This document shows positions 34,819 through 44,074 of a DNA stretch of 64,000 nt, piece after piece. Positions within the stretch are counted from its first letter, which is position 1. Each line of letters starts with the position of its first letter. Source of the stretch: Streptomyces sp. 150FB. GTDB lineage: Bacteria; Actinomycetota; Actinomycetes; Streptomycetales; Streptomycetaceae. The stretch spans positions 7,483,852-7,547,851 of the forward strand of contig NZ_JTHL01000001.1 of assembly GCF_000818195.1 (NCBI RefSeq). The letters are read 5' to 3'. The translations under genes were made by a program, and so were the position numbers. The notes under the pieces are model-generated. The model saw nothing but the letters and a program-made list of their open reading frames with translations, ran no database searches and had not been told where the DNA came from.

Positions 34819-35661
34819 ATGGCCACCCTCCACATCGGCGACTTCTCCCGTGCGACCCACCTCGGTGTGAAAGCGCTGCGGCACTACCACCGGGTCGGAC
34901 TATTGATCCCGGCCGAGGTCGACGAGGTGACCGGGTACCGCAGATATGGCACAGACCAGATCGGCAACGCGCTGCTGATCAAACGATTCCGTGAGCTCGA
35001 TCTGCCCCTCGATCACATTCGCGCTCTGCTGGACGCACCAGGCGTGGAGGAGCGCACAGCACTGCTCGAGGACCACTTGTCCAGGATGATCGGTGACCTG
35101 CGACGGATGCAGACGGCGGCGGTGAACCTCAGGGCTTTGCTGAAACCGGACCCGAAGGCAGAGCGGATACGCTTCCGCATCGCCCCCGCTGCCGGCGGCG
35201 CGGCGATCCAGGCCGAGGTCGACACGAGCGCAGTCACGCCGTGGTTCCGAGGGGCGACCGCGGAGCTGTTGGCCACGGTGAGCGCCACCGGCGCCTCGCC
35301 GCAGGGCCCGGTCACGGGCCTGTACGACAACGAGATCTTCACGGACGGTGCCGGCCTGGCCACGGTCTTCGTGCCAACCGCCGACAGAATCCGCCCGCTT
35401 GGACGCGTCATCCCGCTGATGTGCCCCACCGCCGAGCTGTGCGTGGTGACCCACCACGGTGCCCACGCCACCATCGACCGCGCCTACGCCGCGCTGGGTT
35501 CGCACGTCGCCCGGCACGAGATCTCCACACCAGACCCGATCCGCGAGACATATCTGACTGGTCCGGGCGACACGAACGACGAGGACACCTGGGTCACCGA
35601 GATCGGCTGGCCCGTGTTCCACACCCACAGCAGCCCGGGTACCGACCTTGCGGCCACGTGA
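34819..35661 (+). CDS. MerR family regulator with GyrI-like effector domain
   Basis: The product has 280 residues. The N-terminal MerR winged HTH (IGDFSRATHLGVKALRHYHR, then GYRRYGTDQI) is followed by a dimerisation helix (residues 70-110). The C-terminal half is a GyrI-like multidrug-binding domain (FRGATAELLA, GLYDNEIFTDGAG, ITEIGWPVFHT-like end). It probably senses a small hydrophobic compound and controls the divergent SnoaL-esterase operon. Confidence 0.88.
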   Translation: MATLHIGDFSRATHLGVKALRHYHRVGLLIPAEVDEVTGYRRYGTDQIGNALLIKRFRELDLPLDHIRALLDAPGVEERTALLEDHLSRMIGDLRRMQTAAVNLRALLKPDPKAERIRFRIAPAAGGAAIQAEVDTSAVTPWFRGATAELLATVSATGASPQGPVTGLYDNEIFTDGAGLATVFVPTADRIRPLGRVIPLMCPTAELCVVTHHGAHATIDRAYAALGSHVARHEISTPDPIRETYLTGPGDTNDEDTWVTEIGWPVFHTHSSPGTDLAAT

Positions 35662-36519
35662 GCGGATAAGCGAGGGCACCGGCCGGTAACCCACTTTTGC
35701 CGGAGCGGTCCGGGGGCCGGAGAGCGGTCGCACGAACAGACCCGCACGAGGCCTTGTCGTCGAGCGCCTTGAGGCCGACTGAGCCAACCGGCGCTCGGTG
35801 GGTGATGTCCTGCTCGGTTCGGAGTCTTCCGCGATGCGGGTCAGTTCAAGACGATCAAGGGGCCAACCGCCCTGGTCAGTCCCCCCGGAGGGGTCAGGCC
35901 ACGAGCCCACGTACCCGGCTCGTAGCCGTCACGCGCTGGATGTTCCGCCTCGTCCCGAGTCCTTCAGTGAGCGAGGCACGACCAGAGGTCCGCACGGACG
36001 GCTCGCCCGTGCAGTCCGTCGTGTTGTTTCCGCAGTGCGGGTGTCGACCCTGTGGTCTGTCACCTGCGGAGATGACCATGCCCGGCTTCAGAGTCCTGCG
36101 GATTTTCGCCGCAGCCCGCCCGAGCTACCCACAGGGCCGAGGGGCCCCTCATCTGGCGGCCCGAGCCCCTCTCGCGAGCATGACCATCGCGACGCCGCCC
36201 ACGGCGGCCGGCACGGAGAGACCGGTTGCGACGGCAATCTGCTCGGATGAGCCAGTCATGGCGAGACTGGGCTTGGCCTTCCCTGAGGACGAGTCGGCTT
36301 CCCTCCCTTCACGCTACGCCGCTCGGCACGCGGTCTCACCTGCGAATCGTGTCGCGTCCCCGTCCTCGCGGGCCGGAACGTCGGCGCGGATTGGTCCTGC
36401 CGGGGCGAGGAAGCGCGCCGCGTACCGCGCGAGGCTAGGCGAATGGGCGCGGTATGCCCCGGCTGCGTACGTCTGGCAGCCCGCCGACCGGTCCCGCGTG
36501 GCGACGGAGGAGATTCTCA
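35662..36519. other. Long non-coding stretch with one possible tiny ORF
   Basis: About 860 bases lack a convincing gene. On the minus strand, ATG 36259 to the stop at 36149 encodes 36 residues with one hydrophobic helix ([20 protein letters not shown]). This could be a small membrane peptide but is unproven. The rest appears decayed. Confidence 0.35.
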
Positions 36520-36944
36520 TGGCGAAGGCAGGAGGCATCGATCTCGGCACCACCAACCCGGTCCTCGCGGTCCGGGAGGGCGGCGAGCCTTCTGTCGTCC
36601 CGAATGCGGAGGGGGCCAGGACGACCCCGTCGGTGGTCGCCTTCTCCGATGACGGCCGGCGGCTGGTCGGACAGCTCGCGTGCCGGCAGTCGATCCTCGA
36701 CCCCAACGGCATCACCTCCGCGAAGCGGTTCATCGGACGTCGCCGCGACGAGATGTCCGACGGGCCAAGGCGGTCTCCTTCGACGTGGTCGAGGGGCCCG
36801 GCGAGGTGGAGCGACTTCCCGGCGTTATCGGCCGGCTTGCGCAGCACCTGCGCGCTGATCTCGACCGACGGGCACCCGATCGTCCGGTTGTTCGAACCCG
36901 GCGAGGACTGGCGGTGGTGTTTCGTGCACGAAGCGATGGTCTGA
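36520..36944 (+). pseudogene. Truncated, frameshifted hsp70 with zinc-finger tail fragment
   Basis: ATG 36520 starts [20 protein letters not shown], then [20 protein letters not shown] and [15 protein letters not shown], the DnaK/Hsp70 N-terminus. At about 36762 the frame shifts, and [15 protein letters not shown] continues in another frame. Near 36870-36944 the original frame reads [20 protein letters not shown], which resembles the C-terminus of UBP-type zinc-finger proteins. So pieces of two genes are fused by deletion. None can work as Hsp70. Confidence 0.7.
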
Positions 36945-37061
36945 GCCCGGCGAGCGCGCCCGGCGCTTCTTCCGACGCTGTGGCTTCTGCGACTGTCTCC
37001 GCCGCTGTTTGCCAGCTCTGCTTTCCGCTTCCGCCTCCGTTTCCACCGAAGGGAGCGAATC

Positions 37062-38738
37062 ATGCCGATGCGCACGCCGACAGCCGACGTCTACGGCGCC
37101 TACCCGCCGCTGACGGACGACCAGATCGCGATCCTGAGATCCTGCGGACAGGTACAGCCGGTCCGCGAGGGGGAACAGCTCTTCCGGGCGGGCGAACCCA
37201 GCGAGGAGTTCTTCGTCGTCCTCAGCGGCACGGTGGCCGTGGTCGAAGGCCACAGCGACCAAGAGCAGGTCGTCCAGTTGCACGGTCCGCGCAGCTTCCT
37301 CGGCGAACTCGGCGTACTGGAGGGCCAGACCGCCTTCCTCAGCGCGGTGGTGAGAACACCGGGCGAGGTGCTGGCGGTGGGTTCGGCCGCCCTGCGCGAC
37401 CTGCTCAGCCGCGAACCCGCACTCGGCGACGTGATCCTGCGGGCCTACCTGCTGCGCCGTACGATGCTGGCCGGCGCCGGCACGGGCTTCCGCATCATCG
37501 GCTCCGCCTTCTCCTCCGACACCCGGCGGCTGCTGGAGTTCGCCGCCCGCAACCGCCTTCCTCACCGCTGGGCGGATTTGGAGAAGGACACCGAGGCTGA
37601 GGCGCTGCTGATGCGTCTTGGGATCGCTCCGGAGGAGACTCCGATTGTTGTCTGGCACGACTACCGGGTGCTGCGCAATCCCTCCAACGTCGAACTCGCC
37701 CGGGTCATCGGGCTGCGCGCCGAGGCCGCCGCGAAGACCGTCTGCGACTTGGCGGTGGTCGGCGCGGGACCTGGTGGCCTGGCCGCCGCGGTGTACGGCG
37801 CCTCCGAGGGACTCTCCACCGTCGTCCTGGATGCCGTGGCGACCGGCGGCCAGGCCGGCACCTCCTCCCGGATCGAGAACTACCTCGGTTTCCCCGCCGG
37901 GATCTCCGGCATGGAGCTCGCCGAACGGGCCGTCGTACAGGCCAACCGGTTCGGCGCCCGGATCGACGTCCCCGCCGAGGCCGCCGGCCTCGAACAGCGC
38001 GACGGGAACAGCGCGGTGCGGCTCGCCGACGGCGGCACGATCACCGCCACCAACGTCGTGGTGGCCACTGGTGCCCGCTACCGGCGGCTGACCGCCCCCG
38101 GCATCGAGCGGTTCGAAGGACTCGGGGTCCACTACGCCGCCACCGTCTGGGAGGCGCGGACCTGCCGCCTCGACACGGTGGCGGTCGTCGGGGGCGGCAA
38201 CTCCGCCGGCCAAGCAGTCCTGTTCCTGGCGCGCGAGTCGCCCGCCGTCCATCTTCTGGTCCGTGGCGGAGACCTGGAACACAGCATGTCCCGCTACCTG
38301 ATCGACCGGATCGAGCGGCACCCCCGGATCCACGTCCGGCTGCATACCGAAGTCCGGGAGGTGACCGGCGAGGAGCGGGTCGAATCCCTCGTCGTCGAGG
38401 ACAACCGCACCCGCGAGCAGCAGGCGCTGGCAGCCCGCGCCCTGTTCGTCTTCATCGGCGCGAGTCCCGCCACCTCCTGGCTCGCCGACGCCGTCACCCT
38501 GGACCGGCGCGGCTTCATTCCGACCGGGCAGGACGTGGCCCAGGTAACAGCGGACATCTGGAGGCCCCTGGCCCGCGCCCCGCTCGCGCTGGAGACCGGT
38601 CTGCCGGGAATCTTCGCCGTCGGCGACGTCCGCAGCGGCTCGGTCAAGCGGGTGGCCTCCGCAGTCGGCGAGGGTGCCATGGCCGTCCGCCTGGCACATG
38701 AGCACCTCGGGGAGGTGGGACCACCGGCTATCCGATGA
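37062..38738 (+). CDS. Cyclic-nucleotide-binding domain/thioredoxin-reductase-like flavoprotein
   Basis: The product has 558 residues in three parts. A cNMP-binding domain covers residues 15-135 (VREGEQLFRAGEPSEEFFVV, GPRSFLGELGVLEGQ). A thioredoxin/glutaredoxin-like segment covers 140-215 (RIIGSAFSSDTRRLLEFA, PIVVWHDYRVLRNPS). A TrxR-like FAD/NAD(P) domain runs from 225: GAGPGGLAAAVYGASEG for FAD, GGGNSAGQAVLFLA for NADPH, GIFAVGDVRSGSVKRVASAVGE near the end. The usual CxxC active site of thioredoxin reductase is missing; the corresponding place reads HYAATVWEARTC. Electrons must go elsewhere. It is followed closely by the DUF1931 gene. Confidence 0.88.
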   Translation: MPMRTPTADVYGAYPPLTDDQIAILRSCGQVQPVREGEQLFRAGEPSEEFFVVLSGTVAVVEGHSDQEQVVQLHGPRSFLGELGVLEGQTAFLSAVVRTPGEVLAVGSAALRDLLSREPALGDVILRAYLLRRTMLAGAGTGFRIIGSAFSSDTRRLLEFAARNRLPHRWADLEKDTEAEALLMRLGIAPEETPIVVWHDYRVLRNPSNVELARVIGLRAEAAAKTVCDLAVVGAGPGGLAAAVYGASEGLSTVVLDAVATGGQAGTSSRIENYLGFPAGISGMELAERAVVQANRFGARIDVPAEAAGLEQRDGNSAVRLADGGTITATNVVVATGARYRRLTAPGIERFEGLGVHYAATVWEARTCRLDTVAVVGGGNSAGQAVLFLARESPAVHLLVRGGDLEHSMSRYLIDRIERHPRIHVRLHTEVREVTGEERVESLVVEDNRTREQQALAARALFVFIGASPATSWLADAVTLDRRGFIPTGQDVAQVTADIWRPLARAPLALETGLPGIFAVGDVRSGSVKRVASAVGEGAMAVRLAHEHLGEVGPPAIR

Positions 38739-38776
38739 CCTCAACCCATCCACCGCCGCGAGAAAGCGAAAATCAC

Positions 38777-39226
38777 ATGCCCGTCATGGGAGTTCCCAAG
38801 TTCGAGCGCTTCTTCCGCGCAGCCGCCGGCCTTGATGTCAACAAGAACGACCTCAAGCGCTACAACGACTTCGTGGACGCCAAGATCTACGACCTCTTCC
38901 TTGTCGGCACCGCCGACGCCAAGGCCAACGACCGGGACATCATCGAGCCGCAGGATCTCCCGGTCACCAAAGGTCTGCAAGAGAGCATCCACGCTTTCAA
39001 GAAGCTGGAGGAGGGCATCGAACTACGTCCTTTGCTCGATCAGCTCACTGCCCGCCCCGCCCTCGGCATGGACGCTGCCGAGGACACCCAGCAGCAACTG
39101 CCGGACTTGGCCGGCGGCGTCAGCGTCGCCCTCGCCCGCGCCCTCAAAATCATCGCCCGCGACACCCGCCGTCCCTCCACGGACCAGTGGGACGAGGCCT
39201 TCGAACTCTTCGATCTCCTCATCTGA
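38777..39226 (+). CDS. DUF1931 histone-fold protein
   Basis: The product has 149 residues. MGVPKFERFFRAAAGLDVNK, DLKRYNDFVDAKIYDLF and AKANDRDIIEPQDLPVTKG give a first histone fold (three helices). The second half, LRPLLDQLTARPALGM, SVALARALKIIARD and PSTDQWDEAFELFDLL, gives the pair, so one chain forms a pseudodimer. Aquifex Aq_328-type DUF1931 proteins have this layout. I chose ATG 38777, as the conserved start is MGVPKFERFF. Function in bacteria is uncertain. It sits with redox and stress genes. Confidence 0.85.
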   Translation: MPVMGVPKFERFFRAAAGLDVNKNDLKRYNDFVDAKIYDLFLVGTADAKANDRDIIEPQDLPVTKGLQESIHAFKKLEEGIELRPLLDQLTARPALGMDAAEDTQQQLPDLAGGVSVALARALKIIARDTRRPSTDQWDEAFELFDLLI

Positions 39227-39415
39227 GCAGGGCCATTCGCCCGGGCGGGTTCGAGGCGGTGATGTCGTGTTGGCGGGTACTGGTGTCGCGGCGGACGATC
39301 GCGTAGCCGCCCTCGGCCAGTACGGCCACGGAGGCGAACCGGACGGGGTCGTCCCCTTGCGTGTGCTGATCGTTCCGGTGGTCAGGGTGGCACGGTCCGG
39401 CGGCCGGCCGGTGGT

Positions 39416-39520
39416 TCACAGCCGCTGGCCGATCGCCGCGACGTGAACGGCCGACTCGAAACGCGCGGCGAGCTTGTCGTATCGGGTCGTTACGGCCCGC
39501 AGTCCGGCTGTATAACGGTG
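39416..39520 (-). pseudogene. 3' remnant of an IS5-family transposase
   Basis: The minus strand reads GLRAVTTRYDKLAARFESAV, then HVAAIGQRL and stop. This is the usual C-terminus of IS5-group DDE transposases in Streptomyces. About 35 codons remain. Confidence 0.65.
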
Positions 39521-39821
39521 AGCAGGGGCGCGGTGTGACATGGCGATCCCACGTCACTCGGAGGAACACACCAGACAGTGCGGCGGCGCTCTGTCGGGCG
39601 TTCACGGTTGCCGCAGACGCGTGCGAGGCGCTGCCTCCCGACGCTTGGGGTCTCGCCGGGATCCGAAGCCACGGCGCCCCACAGCCCCAGACTGCTGGGT
39701 ACAGTCCGCGAGTGAATTTTCTTACCCGCGCATCGAGCCCGGAGATGGCGATGTAGTACCGAGGGAGATTCACCGATGGCCTAGTGTTCGGGAAGCCGCT
39801 GGATCTCCATACTGAGCAAGG

Positions 39822-40688
39822 ATGTGCGTTGTGGCTGCTGAAAACGTTACGGGGCGTCTCATAGCCCTGCTTTCCGGCGGTGGCGACGACCTCGCCGCGA
39901 ACTGGGTGCGCGAGGTTGCCAGTTCTCTGGGCGGGCGAGTCAGCCGCACCGAGGTCGAACTCGAACTGCGTGAGCTGTACGCGGCGCTGCTGGCCGCCCT
40001 CAAAAAGGGGAGCCTCGACGCGCAGGGCGAGGCGTTCGGCGAGGTACGCGCCCTGCTGACCGAGCTTTCACGCAACCGGGCCCGACAGGGCTTCACCCCG
40101 TCCGAGACAGCGATCAGCGTCTTCGCGCTGAAGTCTGTCCTCGAACCGGCGCTCGTTGAGGGTGACGCCAAGGACTTGGGCCCTTATCTCCAGTTGTCCC
40201 GGCTCCTGGACAGCCTCGGCCTGTTCACCATCGAGACCTACACACAGGTCCGCGAGGAGCTGATCGGCGCACAGGCGGAGCAGTTGCTGGAGCTGTCCAC
40301 CCCGGTGGTCAAGCTCTGGGACGGTGTGATCGGTGTCCCGCTGGTGGGCACTCTGGACTCGGCGCGCACGATGGTCGTGATGGAGAAGATGCTCCAGGCC
40401 CTCATCGATACGGGATCCGAGCAGGCCATCATCGACATCACCGGGGTCCCGGCCGTGGACACTGAGGTCGCCCAGCACCTGCTGAAGACAGTCGTCGCCG
40501 CCCGGCTGATGGGGGCGGAATGCACCATCTCCGGTATCCGGCCCCAGATCGCGCAGACCATCGTCGCCCTGGGTATCGATTTCGGCGACATCACCACGAA
40601 GGCCACCCTGGCCGACGCCTTGCGGCACGCTCTGCGCCGCTCGGGCACCACGCTGTCCGCCTCCACGAAGAGCGGGCAGGGCCGATGA
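39822..40688 (+). CDS. rsbR: Stressosome sensor RsbR (STAS domain)
   Basis: The product is 288 residues. An N-terminal helical (globin-like) sensor region covers 1-150. A STAS domain covers 165-280: TLDSARTMVVMEKMLQAL, DITGVPAVDTEVAQHLLK, then CTISGIRPQIAQTIVALGID. The threonine in VDTEVA and a Thr in GDITTKATL are at the places phosphorylated by RsbT in Bacillus RsbRA. It is the first of five genes joined by 4-base overlaps (ATGA at 40685). It forms the stressosome scaffold with RsbS. Confidence 0.9.
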   Translation: MCVVAAENVTGRLIALLSGGGDDLAANWVREVASSLGGRVSRTEVELELRELYAALLAALKKGSLDAQGEAFGEVRALLTELSRNRARQGFTPSETAISVFALKSVLEPALVEGDAKDLGPYLQLSRLLDSLGLFTIETYTQVREELIGAQAEQLLELSTPVVKLWDGVIGVPLVGTLDSARTMVVMEKMLQALIDTGSEQAIIDITGVPAVDTEVAQHLLKTVVAARLMGAECTISGIRPQIAQTIVALGIDFGDITTKATLADALRHALRRSGTTLSASTKSGQGR

Positions 40689-41122
40689 GCGAGCAGGTCC
40701 CGGTCCTGCGCATTGGCCAGGTTCTGCTGGTTTCCATCCAGACCGACCTGGACGACCAAGCAGTCATGCTGTTGCAGGACGACCTGGCGGCCAAAGTAGT
40801 GGAGACCGGGGCACACGGTGTGGTGATCGACATCACCGCGGTGGAGATCGTCGACTCCTTCGTCGGTCGGATGCTGTCCACCATCGCGTCGATCTCCCGG
40901 ATGCTGGATGCGGAGACGGTTGTGGTGGGCATGCGCCCCGCTGTGGCGATCACCCTGGTCGAGCTGGGCCTGTCCCTGGGTGGTGTCACCACCGCACTGA
41001 CCTTGGACAAGGGACTGCGTGCGCTGGAGCGCTCCCGGGCCCTGTCCCTCTCTGTGCCGGGGACTGCCGACGACGAGGCGCCGGACGACGAGGCGACCGA
41101 TCCCGACCAGGTCCTGCGGTGA
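40685..41122 (+). CDS. rsbS: Stressosome protein RsbS (STAS domain)
   Basis: This 145-residue, single STAS domain protein reads VLRIGQVLLVSIQTDLDDQA, then DITAVEIVDSFVGRMLSTIA. The conserved Ser in VDSF is the RsbT phosphorylation site. An acidic 20-residue tail follows. ATG 40685 overlaps the rsbR stop by 4 bases. It holds RsbT in the stressosome until phosphorylated. Confidence 0.9.
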   Translation: MSEQVPVLRIGQVLLVSIQTDLDDQAVMLLQDDLAAKVVETGAHGVVIDITAVEIVDSFVGRMLSTIASISRMLDAETVVVGMRPAVAITLVELGLSLGGVTTALTLDKGLRALERSRALSLSVPGTADDEAPDDEATDPDQVLR

Positions 41123-41517
41123 CCGAGCAGGTGCTGTCGATCACCGCCAACGACGGTGTCGTACTGGCCCGCCAGCTTGTCCGTACGCTCGCACAGGAGT
41201 GCCGCTTGTCCTTGGTCGAGCAGACAAAGCTGGTGACCGCCGCGAGCGAGCTGGCCCGTAACACTCTTATCTATGGAGGGGGCGGCACCATGACCGCAGC
41301 CCTGGTCTCGGACCGGGGCCGACGCGGAGTACGCGTGATCTTCCTGGACCACGGTCCGGGCATCGAGGACGTCGACCTGGCCCTGACCGACGGCTGGACC
41401 TCGGGCAAGGGCATGGGCCTCGGTTTGTCGGGCTCCAAGAGGCTGGTCGACGACTTCCTCCTGGACAGCACCCCCGGGCAGGGAACGACGGTCACCATCA
41501 CCAAGTGGGCCAGGTGA
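41119..41517 (+). CDS. rsbT: Serine/threonine kinase RsbT
   Basis: This 132-residue GHKL-type kinase has an N box (ASELARNTLIYGGGG), a G1 box (LDHGPGI) and GKGMGLGLSGSKRLVDDF (G2). It phosphorylates RsbR and RsbS, then leaves to switch on a PP2C phosphatase. GTG 41119 overlaps rsbS by 4 bases. Confidence 0.9.
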   Translation: MTEQVLSITANDGVVLARQLVRTLAQECRLSLVEQTKLVTAASELARNTLIYGGGGTMTAALVSDRGRRGVRVIFLDHGPGIEDVDLALTDGWTSGKGMGLGLSGSKRLVDDFLLDSTPGQGTTVTITKWAR

Positions 41518-42746
41518 ACGCCGGCCCGCTCCTCGTCGACTGCGAGGATGTCGCATGGTTCCGTGAGCCCGAGGCCGCACGCGGCGCCGCGGCCGCGCTG
41601 GGCCGCCGGACCGGGCTGAGCGAACAGCGCACCGCCGAACTGGTCCTGGCCGTGGCGGAACTGACGAGCAACCTGACCAAGCACTCTGTCGACGGATCGC
41701 TCCTCCTCCGCGCGGTACGCACCCGTGAGGTCGCCGGTGTGGAAGTGGTCGTGGTCGACAACGGGCCAGGAATATCGGACGTGTCCGCAGCCCTGCTGGA
41801 CGGCTCCTCCACGGTCGGAAGCCTGGGCATCGGACTCGGAGCCGTGCAACGACTCGCGGACGTCTTCGACATCCACTCCCGGCCGGGTCACGGGACCGTC
41901 CAACTCGCCCGCTTCTGGCCCCGCCCCCTCACACGGGGTCTGGTGGCACGGGAACCGGCCGTTGGCGGGCTGACCCGCCCCATCAGCGGCGAGCGGGTCT
42001 GCGGAGACGCATGGGCCACCCGCATCGACCCACATGAGCCGGAAGGCGACACCGAAGAGGCCGGCCGGGCCACTCGTACCCCGGCCGAAGCGGACCGCGC
42101 CCCCTTGGCCCCCTCTGTCACCAGTTGGGCGGCACTCACCCGCAGACCGTCGCCGGACCACACCGTTGTACCCCCGCGCTCCTCGGCTCGTCCGGCCGGA
42201 TCGGCTCGTTCGCTTCCCGTACGCGGGGCGACCGCGGGCCCCGGCCCCGCCGTCATGGTCATGCTCTGCGACGGACTGGGGCACGGCCCCATGGCAGCCC
42301 TCGCCGGCCAGGCGGCGGCCCGGGCGTTCCGTACGGGAACCACCCGCCTGCCGGAACAGGCGATGCAGGACATCCACCAGGCGCTGCGCGGGACACGCGG
42401 AGCGGCCGTGGCGGTGGCCCGGATCGAACCGCTCAACGGACGACTGCTGTTCTGCGGCATCGGCAACATCACCGCCTCCCTGGTCACCGCGACAACCCGG
42501 AGTAATCTGTTGTCGCATCCGGGCATCGTCGGTCACCAGACGCACCGGCCCCGCACCTACGAACACGCGTTGCCGGAGCATGGTGTTCTGGTCATGCACT
42601 CCGACGGCCTCACCGAACGCTGGACCCCCGCCGACCTCATCGGCCTGCTCGCCCACCGTGCCACCGTGCTGGCGACGGGGCTGATGCGGCAGGCCGGAAC
42701 GCGTCGCGACGATGCGAGCGTAGTGATCGCGAAGGGGCTCTGGTGA
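41514..42746 (+). CDS. GHKL ATPase-PP2C fusion phosphatase (RsbX-like)
   Basis: The product has about 410 residues. The N-terminal GHKL domain (residues 20-140) has ELTSNLTKHS, DNGPGISDV and GSLGIGLGAVQRLAD. The C-terminal PP2C/SpoIIE domain starts near 190 (SGERVCGDAWA), with VMLCDGLGHGPMAALA and MHSDGLTERW. I chose GTG 41514 since it overlaps the rsbT stop by 4 bases as throughout this operon. RsbX dephosphorylates RsbR/RsbS to reset the stressosome, and the position after rsbT fits this. Confidence 0.87.
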   Translation: MNAGPLLVDCEDVAWFREPEAARGAAAALGRRTGLSEQRTAELVLAVAELTSNLTKHSVDGSLLLRAVRTREVAGVEVVVVDNGPGISDVSAALLDGSSTVGSLGIGLGAVQRLADVFDIHSRPGHGTVQLARFWPRPLTRGLVAREPAVGGLTRPISGERVCGDAWATRIDPHEPEGDTEEAGRATRTPAEADRAPLAPSVTSWAALTRRPSPDHTVVPPRSSARPAGSARSLPVRGATAGPGPAVMVMLCDGLGHGPMAALAGQAAARAFRTGTTRLPEQAMQDIHQALRGTRGAAVAVARIEPLNGRLLFCGIGNITASLVTATTRSNLLSHPGIVGHQTHRPRTYEHALPEHGVLVMHSDGLTERWTPADLIGLLAHRATVLATGLMRQAGTRRDDASVVIAKGLW

Positions 42747-44074
42747 CCTCGTCCGCCGCCCTGATGACCTTCTCGGTCGCTTCCGAACAGGACGTCTTTG
42801 TCCTGCGCCGGCAAGCCAAGACCGCTGCAGTCGCCGCCAGCCTGGAACCCCGCGACCAGGTACGCCTGGCCACCGCGCTGAGCGAACTGGGCCGCGACCT
42901 GCTCCGCCCGGGAATCGCGATGACGGCCACCTTCCTCCTCGACGAGAATTCCCTCCAGCTACGGGTCGATCTGATTTGGTCGGACGAACGGGCCCCGAGC
43001 CCGGAATCCCTCGACGCTGTCAGGCGCCTGCTGCCGCATACCCACTACCGGCCCGCGACGCCCGGTGGCCGTATCGAGGTGGGCTGCGCCCTGCCGCGGT
43101 CCGTCGCCACGCGGGCATCAGCGAAGGCTATTGGGGTGGCACTGCGTGCACAGGTGCCCGCCACCGGGGCGCTGGAGGACCTCCGGGCCCAGACCGCGGA
43201 CCTGATGGCCGCCCTGGAGGAGTCCCGAGCCCAGCGCGACGAACTCGCTCGCCTGAATGAGGAACTCGTGGAGACCAACCAGGGCGTCATGGCCCTGTAC
43301 ACGGAGCTGACCGCCGAACTGGACGCGACCAACCGGGGGGTGGTGGCTCTCTACGGGGAAGAACACCAATTCGCCCTGACCCTCCAGCGCACCTTCCTGC
43401 CGACCCACCTGCCCCAGGTACCAGGGGCAGAGCTGGCGGTGCGCTACCTGCCCGCCGCCGCCGAGAAGGAGATCGGTGGCGACTTCTACGAAGCCGTCAT
43501 CACCCCCGCGGGCCTCCTCTTGGCGGTCGGCGACGTCGTCGGACACTCACTCCAGGCCGCGATCGTGATGGGGGAACTGCGGCACGCTCTGCGCGCTTAC
43601 GCTGCCGAGGCGCACCAGCCCCACGAGCTGCTGGAACGCCTGGACCATCTGCTGGGCCTGCACCACAGAGGTTGGACCGCCACGGTGTGCGTCATCCTCG
43701 CGGAGCCCGGCCTCACACGTATCCACGTCGCCAACGCCGGCCACCTGCCACCCCTGCTGGTCACCCCGGACGGCAAGGCCGACTTCCTCTCCGAGCACGG
43801 ACCACTTCTCGGGATCGGGCTTCCGCAGCCTGCCGCCACCGTCCACGACACCACACCCGGCAGTCTGCTCCTGATGATCAGCGACGGGCTCATCGAGACC
43901 CGCGACAGCCACCTGGCCGACCGATTGGACGAGCTGCGCCTGGCGGCTCTCGTCGCGCCCGCCGAGCCCGAGGCCCTGTGCGACAGCCTGTTGGCGACCT
44001 TCGGGGCCGAGCAGGAGGACGACACCATTATTTTCACGGCTCGCCTGAACACACCGGCCGGCCCCTCCTCATGA
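42743..44074 (+). CDS. PP2C phosphatase with coiled coil (RsbU-like output)
   Basis: The product is 443 residues. Residues 1-130 resemble a degenerate GHKL domain with no clear G boxes. Residues 140-210 form a coiled coil (LRAQTADLMAALEESRAQRD, ELVETNQGVMALYTELT). The SpoIIE/PP2C domain runs from 215 (LQRTFLPTHLPQVPG, EIGGDFYEAV, VGDVVGHSLQAA, LLLMISDGLIETRD). GTG 42743 overlaps the previous stop by 4 bases. It should be the output phosphatase of this stressosome, acting on an anti-anti-sigma factor encoded elsewhere. Confidence 0.88.
   Translation: MTSSAALMTFSVASEQDVFVLRRQAKTAAVAASLEPRDQVRLATALSELGRDLLRPGIAMTATFLLDENSLQLRVDLIWSDERAPSPESLDAVRRLLPHTHYRPATPGGRIEVGCALPRSVATRASAKAIGVALRAQVPATGALEDLRAQTADLMAALEESRAQRDELARLNEELVETNQGVMALYTELTAELDATNRGVVALYGEEHQFALTLQRTFLPTHLPQVPGAELAVRYLPAAAEKEIGGDFYEAVITPAGLLLAVGDVVGHSLQAAIVMGELRHALRAYAAEAHQPHELLERLDHLLGLHHRGWTATVCVILAEPGLTRIHVANAGHLPPLLVTPDGKADFLSEHGPLLGIGLPQPAATVHDTTPGSLLLMISDGLIETRDSHLADRLDELRLAALVAPAEPEALCDSLLATFGAEQEDDTIIFTARLNTPAGPSS

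Noticed and set aside
34900..35910. 336-codon minus-strand frame opposite merR
   Set aside because: It is antisense to the MerR gene and has no motif.
36520..36944. A functional short Hsp70
   Set aside because: The frame breaks after about 80 codons and the tail comes from another family.
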